This document shows, piece after piece, positions 58,645 through 64,000 of a stretch of 64,000 nt of DNA. The notes below the pieces were generated by a model, which was not told the origin of the DNA, ran no database searches, and saw only the letters and a program-made list of their open reading frames with translations. Each line of letters begins with the position of its first letter. The stretch's first letter is position 1. Source of the stretch: Bactrocera neohumeralis. Lineage: Eukaryota; Arthropoda; Insecta; Diptera; Tephritidae. The position numbers and the translations under genes are program-made. Location: positions 19,154,089-19,218,088 of the forward strand of contig NC_065922.1 of the NCBI RefSeq assembly GCF_024586455.1, read 5' to 3'.

Positions 58645-59470
58645 ATAAAAAATCGTTAAGTTGGTTTTGATCGTTCAGTTTGTATGGCCGTTATATGCTA
58701 TAGTGGTCCGATGCGAACAATTTCTTGGGAAATTGTACCGCTGCTTTGGATAATAAACCACACCAAATTTCGTGACGATATCTCTTCAAATAAAAAAGTT
58801 TCCCATACAAGCACTTGATATTGATCGTTCAGTTTGTATGGCAGCTATATGCTATAGTGGTCTGAACTGAACAATTTCTTGGAAGATTATAGAGTTTTTT
58901 TGGATACTAATACATGCCAAATTTCGTGACGATATCTCTTCAAATGAACTTAATAAAGTTGTACCGTTGTTTTGGATAATTATAGATGCCAAATTTCGTG
59001 ACGATATCTCTTCAAATAAAAAAGTTTTCCATAGAATAACTTGATTTTGATCGTTCAGATTGTATGGTAGCTATATGCTATAGTGGTCGGAACTGAACAA
59101 TTTCTTCGGAGATTATAGAGTTCTTTTGGATACTAATACTTGCCAAATTTCTTGAAGATATCTTGTCAAATAAGAAAGTTTCCCATAGAAGAAGTTGATT
59201 TTGATCGGTCAGTTTGTACGGCAGCGATATGCTATAGTGGTCCGATATCGGCGGTTCCGATAAATGAGCAGTTTCTTGTGGAGAAAAGGACGTGTACGAA
59301 ATTTCTGGTCGATATCTCAAAAACTGAGGGAGTAGATCGCGTATACATATATAGACAGACGGAACTGACTAAATCTATTTAGCTCGTCACGCTGATCACT
59401 TATATACTATATACATATATATTAAAGGGTCTCTAACATCTGCTTCTGAATGGTACAAACTTCATGGCGA
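58645..59470. repeat. Dispersed fly repeat, copy 2 (154 bp units)
   Basis: GATCGTTCAGTTTGTATGG-type starts at 58,669, 58,823, 59,049 and 59,203 (steps 154, 226, 154). The 226 bp step is a 154 bp unit with an internal 72 bp duplication of the GTGACGATATCTCTTCAAAT part. It closes with GGTCGATATCTCAAAAACTG, AGACAGACGGA and TGGTACAAACTTCATGGC. Order and phrases match the copy at 24.1 kb. The minus-strand frame 59,078-59,320 is a chance opening of the repeat. Confidence 0.88.
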
Positions 59471-59479
59471 ACTCACAAT

Positions 59480-60456
59480 AACCAATAATAATATTTTAAC
59501 GTTCCTGCAGACTAATATTACAATACGAGCTGACAGCTTAGATTGCCGATAGGCTCTCGCGCGATCAGCATTTATTTTGCCGTGCTTTTGTCGGCGAATT
59601 TCACTTTGAATTTGCAAAATCGTCGTGGTTGATCAATTAAATGTGGGTGGTGTGATCGTTTCGCGCTACAATTTCTTATACGAAAACGCGCGCTCCCAGC
59701 ACGAAGAGAGAAACGAGCGAGAAATTTATTGCGTACAAATTACTAAATCCGCTACGAGCGCTTTGCGATTTTCATGAAAATATCTTCGCTTCATTTTTCT
59801 CACATAAGTACACACTATGGTTACAAAAGCTACCCGGATTTGCGCGTGTTTAACGGCTGCGCAGCCAGAAAGCCTTCTCAACACACACACAACTAAATTG
59901 CAACATAAATATGGAGAGCAGAAAAATAGAAAACAGCAATGCTTCGTAAATATTGAGACAATAAATTGTTTGCATGCAACTACAATTACAGCAAGTAAAC
60001 AGACGACAGCAAAATCGAACAGCCAGCAACAGCCACAAAGGAACAACAAGCTATCGCTTTGGCAATATGATGAAGTGCCAGTACACATATTTGTTGTACA
60101 CAGTGTGTAGTGTAGTATCAATGAAGTCGATCATAGAGCGCGCCGCTGCAAATTGTTGGCGCCGTCTGCGTATTTTTCTGATACGCGCGCGCGATAACTT
60201 AGCAGCGCTGGCGTCTGCCAAGGTAGATATGGCCGTGCGCGGAACGCGAGGCGGGTTCTAGTATGCTGAGCTGGCGGCAGCGGTGACGGCGTTGAACTCT
60301 TCTAGCGCCGCCTCTGGCATGTGAACTATTTGCTTTGCCGCGGGTTGATTGACATGGGAAATCGACGACGATTGGAAACGGCACCACCAGCAGCGGGTAG
60401 CAACTCTTAGCTTTCGACTATACCGTTAGTGCAAATATTACGTCGGCTGATAAACC
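59480..60456 (+). promoter_or_regulatory. CpG- and GC-richer region, possible promoter and 5' UTR
   Basis: In contrast to the AT-rich interior, this stretch is rich in CG dinucleotides and words such as GCGCGCGATAAC and GAACGCGAGGCGGG. It ends at the first-exon candidate with ATG at 60,457. A CGTTAGTGC word at 60,424-60,432 could lie in an initiator region, but I find no clear TATA box. Long frames on the opposite strand (59,726-60,121, 131 codons) have no features. Calling it a promoter is an inference from composition and position. Confidence 0.35.
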
Positions 60457-60500
60457 ATGGCAAGCGAAAACGTCAAGAATCTGGCGCCACAAATGCTGAG
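60457..60500 (+). CDS. Candidate first coding exon, MASENVKNLAPQML...
   Basis: The frame opens at ATG in the good fly start context TAAACCATGG, with an in-frame TAA two codons upstream, so the start is well defined. Fourteen codons (MASENVKNLAPQML) plus two bases lead to GAG|GTAAGTGC at 60,500/60,501, a near-perfect 5' splice site. The exon would end in phase 2. No signal peptide is visible in these residues. The preceding kilobase is GC- and CpG-rich, unlike the rest of the window, which fits a promoter. What follows (60,501 onward) is AT-rich with old transposon pieces, as in a first intron. The next exon is not identified and may be outside the window. I do not recognise the gene. It points in the opposite direction to the two ratchet points, so it would be a different gene from their host. 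Confidence 0.5.
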
Positions 60501-61059
60501 GTAAGTGCTTATAGCACGTTCAAGTGACTGTGAGACAAAAGAAAGCGTAAGAATGTAAAGTAAAAGTTGCCAACGATCAGTGAAAAGTGAAAGATCATCC
60601 GTATTGTGGAGATACTTGTAATAATTCTCAAAAGATAGACAGATAGAAATCTAAAAATAACAACAAAAAAATACATATGCAGATCGTTAATCTGTGTAGA
60701 TGTTAGTTTTTTGCAGATTGTTTCAAATTTAGTTGAGTTGTGATCGGTTCAGATCACTGCAAGATCACCATAAATTTTTTGAATTTTACAATTTTCATTT
60801 TTTCGATCTTTTTTAAATAAAGGATAAAATATTAAATTGGCATATTAAAATGCCTTTTTAATCTGTATAACCTTGTCTTATATGGAAATTACTTGCGATC
60901 GCGTCAAGGATCACTATGAAAACATAAATTTCTTTGAAGTTTCATTATATTTCCTGTGAACCCAAGAAGAAAACTGTTAAAGCATAATATCAAACCCTCT
61001 TGAGCTCATATTTCAAACAATGATCGGTCCCTAAACAGCTGAAAGCGACAATACTAGTG
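60501..61059. other. Presumed intron start, no feature
   Basis: AT-rich sequence directly after the splice donor. No exon or element is recognised before the retrotransposon relic. Confidence 0.4.
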
Positions 61060-61520
61060 CCGAGTTCGCTAACTCTGGGCTCAAAGCTAATCAAGCAGCT
61101 AATCAAGGTTCTATCCTCATTAGAAATAACATCAAGCTTCTACATCATCATACTTGTTTGAGCGCCTGATCATAGCAGAATCACCAGCAACTGCAAAGAC
61201 AATGAGTTAGCCAAAGGAGGTACCCTTGACTCGCTCACATCGGAATGAGACCGAGTTGGATATGCATTGACGTCTTGAATTCGACCAATAGACCACGCAG
61301 GCGCTGATCGTAGATGATGAGTTCTACTGAACTACTTGCCCTAAGCAAAGTTCATCTTTCACAATCGTAAGGGTTCTTACTGGGCGCGGGTGAGATTGAA
61401 CATCCAGGCACTTTCGTCCCCATTATTTAGCCTTTGCAACAGTGAGGTTGAATCATCAATGCTATTTTACCTTTGGCGAAGCAGGAGACATGGTAGAAAC
61501 TGACTTTTCTTGATAATGTG
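61060..61520 (+). mobile_element. R1/LOA-like non-LTR retrotransposon, RNase H and tail relic
   Basis: From about 61,165 a frame reads APDHSRITSNCKDNELAKGG, then TLDSL and DRVGYALTS. This fits the end of the RNase H domain of R1/LOA-type ORF2 (pattern V-P-G-H-x-x-I-x-G-N-x-x-A-D-E-L-A-x-x-G-T). In other frames TTCPKQSSS and TIVRVLTGRG follow (family: L-x-W-P ... V-L-T-G-H), then FSLCNSEVESS near 61,420-61,455. Stops and frameshifts abound. It runs straight into a transposase relic at 61,675. It is related in type to the minus-strand relic at 19.2 kb, but the overlap is too small to call them the same family. Confidence 0.6.
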
Positions 61521-61674
61521 AACGGCACAAAGCGCTTAGTTCACTTGTATAGTAAGTATCGTATGATCTATTGTATAAGAGTTTCAGGTACCATAAAGTA
61601 CCGCTGTTCTAAGCTGTCCAAAGAACCATCTCTTAACTTAACCTAACCAGTTAAGGAATCTATGAGAACGCTTT

Positions 61675-62045
61675 GGCGAAAAAAGTAGCTCAGAGTGTAC
61701 ACAAAGAACGTGGAGAGTCGATTCGGCGCCGTTCGCAGCAACTCGGACTGACGTATGGAAAGAAGAAAGAAGCTTTCAAAATGCAGCTTGTGCAAGAACT
61801 GAAGCCGCTCGACCTTCCCAACCGACATCGCTTCGCTCTATGAGCTCTTGAAAAGTTCCAAGAAGATCCGACGTTTTCGAGCCAATTTTTGTTCAGCGAT
61901 TAGGCTTATTTTTGGCAAGCAAAATTGTCGCATTTTTGAAGATTGAAGAGATTCATGAGCTGCCATTTCAACCTGAAAAAACAACGGTTTGGTGTGGTTT
62001 GTGGGCCGGTGGAATCATCGGTTTAAATTTTTTCAAAAATTAAAT
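61675..62045 (+). mobile_element. Tc1/mariner-type (DUF4817-like) transposase, central relic
   Basis: Frames in order give KVAQSVHKERGESIRRRSQQ with LGLTYG, then KMQLVQELKPLDLPNRHRFA, SSQFLFSD with a stop and AYF, KQNCRIFED, and EKTTVWCGLWAGGIIGLNFF. These are consecutive blocks of the family in the right order: second helix-turn-helix, linker, the S-D-E-A-x-F second catalytic block, K-Q-N-C-R-I and T-V-W-C-G-L-W-A-G-G-I-I-G. Roughly ten codons are missing after LGLTYG, and there is at least one frameshift and three internal stops. After 62,045 the match fades, so the C-terminal third is lost. This relic overlaps the minus-strand copy at 18.4-18.9 kb in the catalytic blocks. It is dead. Identification is by motif order, with no search run. 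Confidence 0.8.
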
Positions 62046-62715
62046 GATGGGTAACCCTTAGGAAGTGTTAAGAACGCTTAGATGAACCGAAAAGAGTTTC
62101 TTATTACTGCAAGTAATGAAGAATGTTCTATACGGATTCTTCCTTCTTCTTTTTTTTTTTGTTTTTCACACTGCTAATTGTTCTTTTCTTTGCTTGTCTA
62201 CAAAATTTTACACAAAGTATGGCGGTCAGTTAGTATTTATGGTACTTCAATTCATATGCGCACGGATAACCTAGAAGACAGTGCCACAGCTCACTTGAGT
62301 GCCCATTTCACCTATCAGTTATGGAAATCGATCATTATCAATAAGTAATCGGCAATAATTCAACGATCCACTAATGGAGAAAAAATTATAAAAATAATTT
62401 GCAGCTACGCCTCCTTTTCCTCGCATATGCGAGTACATAATGAACAAAAAATGCCACAAAATGAAAAGAAAATTCGTAAGACCACCGCCAATCACCGACA
62501 GCAGGTACAGCACATTACAGCGAATCGATCAGCGCACGCGTCCCCTGCTGCGCGCAAACACACCCATAGACATATGTAACGAACGAAAAATAAATGAAAG
62601 GACGGAGTTCAACAAACTCGACGGAATTCCGCTCCAATGCCCCGAAAAAACACAAAGCAACAACAGCAAATGGCAGAAAAATATGCGCATGAGACAAATG
62701 TCGAGACGCTAGCGA
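62046..62715. other. Non-coding stretch, no gene recognised
   Basis: T-rich run near 62,146-62,165. The 90-codon frame at 62,440-62,712 (+) is basic and has no domain. It overlaps minus-strand frames, and I do not call it. Confidence 0.4.
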
Positions 62716-62721
62716 ACGTAC

Positions 62722-62791
62722 CTGCATAGATTTGGATCGACGCGCCGTACGAATTGACATAATAAATTTCAATAATCAATAATCACAAGCA
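62722..62791 (-). CDS. Weak candidate minus-strand exon with start MSIRTARRSKSMQ
   Basis: On the minus strand GTTTTTCCTCGTCTGTC then GCGCCAG| precedes this 70 nt segment (acceptor-like), and it ends in ATGCAG|GTACGTTC (donor-like, GT at 62,721-62,720). All frames are closed in its 5' part, so it could only be a leader exon with the ATG at 62,760. Thirteen codons, MSIRTARRSKSMQ, reach the donor in phase 0. It is the only minus-strand exon candidate I found upstream of ratchet point 2, about 29.5 kb away, so it is a possible start of the long intron. The donor is GTACGT rather than GTAAGT and the start context is only fair, so the call is weak. No gene is recognised. Confidence 0.2.
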
Positions 62792-62815
62792 CTGGCGCAA
62801 ATGACAGACGAGGAA

Positions 62816-62900
62816 AAACGCACAACAAAAATAATAAAAATACAAAAATAATAAAAATACAAAAAAAAAAATAGTAAAAATACAACAAACATAATAGTAA
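62816..62900. repeat. Short AAAATACAAAAATAATAA repeats
   Basis: AAAAATAATAAAAATACAAA repeated about three times in 60 bp. A-rich on plus. Confidence 0.7.
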
Positions 62901-63459
62901 GTAAGAGAAAAAATTGTAAAAAAGTTACGTGCGCGCGCAGCTGGGAATTTATGTGTGCCATTGTTGCGCGCGTCATTTGTGTTGCAGAGTGTAGCAGCTG
63001 AGGCAGCGTTCAGCAGCGCGCATAACTCCCCCGAAAACTGCAAAGCAAAATGAAGGTGGCGGCGCGCGTTTGTATGTATGCAACATGTAATTGAAAATCA
63101 ATGATAAATATAATGAAATGTATTGCAATGTAAACAAATGCGCATATGTGCGCGTATATGAACGCTACGAAGCGGCGAGCGCGCGCTAAGCCAATCAACA
63201 AACGCAATCGAGGCGGGTTGTCTATAGGTGTGGTATGTGTGTGTGTGTGTGTGTTTGTGTGCGTGCGCGCGCACTATCGACAGCGCGATCTTTTGATCGT
63301 TTGGACGCGCTCCCGATGCGATCGCTGCGGCAAATAACGCTAATTAGCTAGCCGCTTGGGGGCAGCAGTCAAAATGTGTACGCCGCGTTGAGCGCTTGCG
63401 TGTAACTTGAAGTTATGTTGCTGGCATAGCGCTGTCAACGCGCGCAAAAATGTTGCGAA
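62901..63459. promoter_or_regulatory. GC- and CpG-rich region with (GT)n, possible promoter
   Basis: GCGCGCGCAGCTGGG-type words and a TGTGTGTGTGTGTGTGTG run at about 63,235-63,260 precede the candidate exon at 63,460. The CpG content contrasts with the window interior. No TATA box is obvious. The role is inferred from composition and position only. Confidence 0.3.
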
Positions 63460-63531
63460 ATGGGTGAACTTGCGATTTGCGAAGCAACAAAGGCGCAAAC
63501 GTCAACAATTGAAGAGTTATTACATAGGGAC
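63460..63531 (+). CDS. Candidate first coding exon, MGELAICEATKAQ...
   Basis: ATG at 63,460 in context GCGAAATGGG opens a 24-codon frame (starting MGELAICEATKAQ, ending in Glu-Glu-Leu-Leu-His-Arg-Asp) that ends exactly before GAC|GTGAGTAT, a good 5' splice site. The phase is 0. An in-frame TAG lies 33 bases upstream of the ATG, with no other in-frame ATG between. Reading past the donor, the frame stops within about 15 codons. It sits in the GC-rich right end of the window, 3 kb downstream of the 60,457 exon and on the same strand. The two end in different phases, so they cannot be simple alternative first exons for one shared downstream exon. The peptide has no signal sequence or known motif, and I do not recognise the gene. 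Confidence 0.35.
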
Positions 63532-64000
63532 GTGAGTATATTGAAAACACTATTTTTTTGGCACAACTAACGGTGCTGTGTGGGTCAGAGACAAAGCCAT
63601 GCTAATGATCGCAAAGCGAAATGGTATAAAAAGCAAAAAAAAGTAAGGTAGAGACAACGCAACAGATATGTGGTGAATATAGGTCATTGTGGATTTGGCA
63701 AAAAAAAAGGTGGAAGTTTGGGACTGCAGAGACTGGTATGTCAGAGCCAGCGCTCTGCATAATAAAAATTGTTTTAACCACCACCCGCTATTAACTAATT
63801 TAGAACGCTGTTGAACTGGACGTCTGTCAAAATATCAAAGCGCTCAATCTAAGGCAGGTGATGAGCGGCGTTTGCGTATCGCAGCCAGATAATTTGCATA
63901 ATTAAACGATTTCAACTTGTTAGCGCCAATTGTTGTGACCACCGCTATCTTTACTGTCATCGCGGGCTTAATAACTCTATTAGCTGTGGGTTGAAGGCAG
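63532..64000. other. Presumed intron or spacer at window end
   Basis: Mixed composition with no further exon or element recognised before the window ends. Confidence 0.4.

Overview
This is eukaryotic, very A+T-rich, non-coding-looking DNA from a higher fly, most likely a tephritid fruit fly. The basis for the taxon is inference: the decayed Tc1/mariner-type transposases, R1/LOA-like non-LTR tails and a dispersed repeat containing GATCGTTCAGTTTGTATGG are types I associate with drosophilid and tephritid genomes, together with CATACATATGTATG microsatellites and 1-1.5 kb A-rich blocks. There is no long intact gene. Long open frames in the window come from low-complexity DNA or chance.

The main reading is that much of the window is one or more very long introns of a gene on the minus strand. 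Two minus-strand sites fuse a polypyrimidine tract and CAG 3' splice site directly to a consensus GTAAGT 5' splice site: TTTACAG|GTAAGTG at 10,854/10,853 and CTTTGCAG|GTAAGTTA at 33,244/33,243. This is the form of the recursive splice sites (ratchet points) that remove long fly introns stepwise. The first is followed after 72 nt by a second strong 5' splice site, which would give a recursive-splicing exon with one open frame. No equally good site was found on the plus strand. Most A-rich blocks are A-rich on plus, so they are U-rich in a minus-strand transcript.

The right end (about 59.5-64 kb) is richer in G+C and CpG and looks like promoter and first-exon territory. It holds two plausible plus-strand first coding exons (60,457-60,500, ending GAG|GTAAGTGC; 63,460-63,531, ending GAC|GTGAGTAT) and one weak minus-strand candidate (62,722-62,791). 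I cannot name the genes.

The rest is repeats. Transposase fragments lie at 1.9 kb (+), 18.4-18.9 kb (-) and 61.7-62.0 kb (+). Non-LTR RNase H tails lie at 19.2-19.5 kb (-) and 61.1-61.5 kb (+). A dispersed repeat built of about 145-154 bp units occurs at 24.1-24.7 kb and 58.6-59.5 kb. Tandem arrays include a 118-123 bp satellite with the palindrome TTTCGGGATCCCGAAA (26.3-27.8 kb), an AACTT pentanucleotide array (38.5-39.0 kb), a dimeric higher-order repeat (56.8-57.3 kb), a 37 bp minisatellite (58.1 kb), a TTTTCGAAACAAGTTC-type degenerate satellite (14.3-15.9 kb) and a T-rich GAGCTAATTTTT array (21.1-22.9 kb). From 41.8 to 49.5 kb the words TTTTGTAAGC and GCTTACAAAA recur about 39 times in both orientations inside several tandem arrays of unrelated period. 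That cluster is the least explained structure here.
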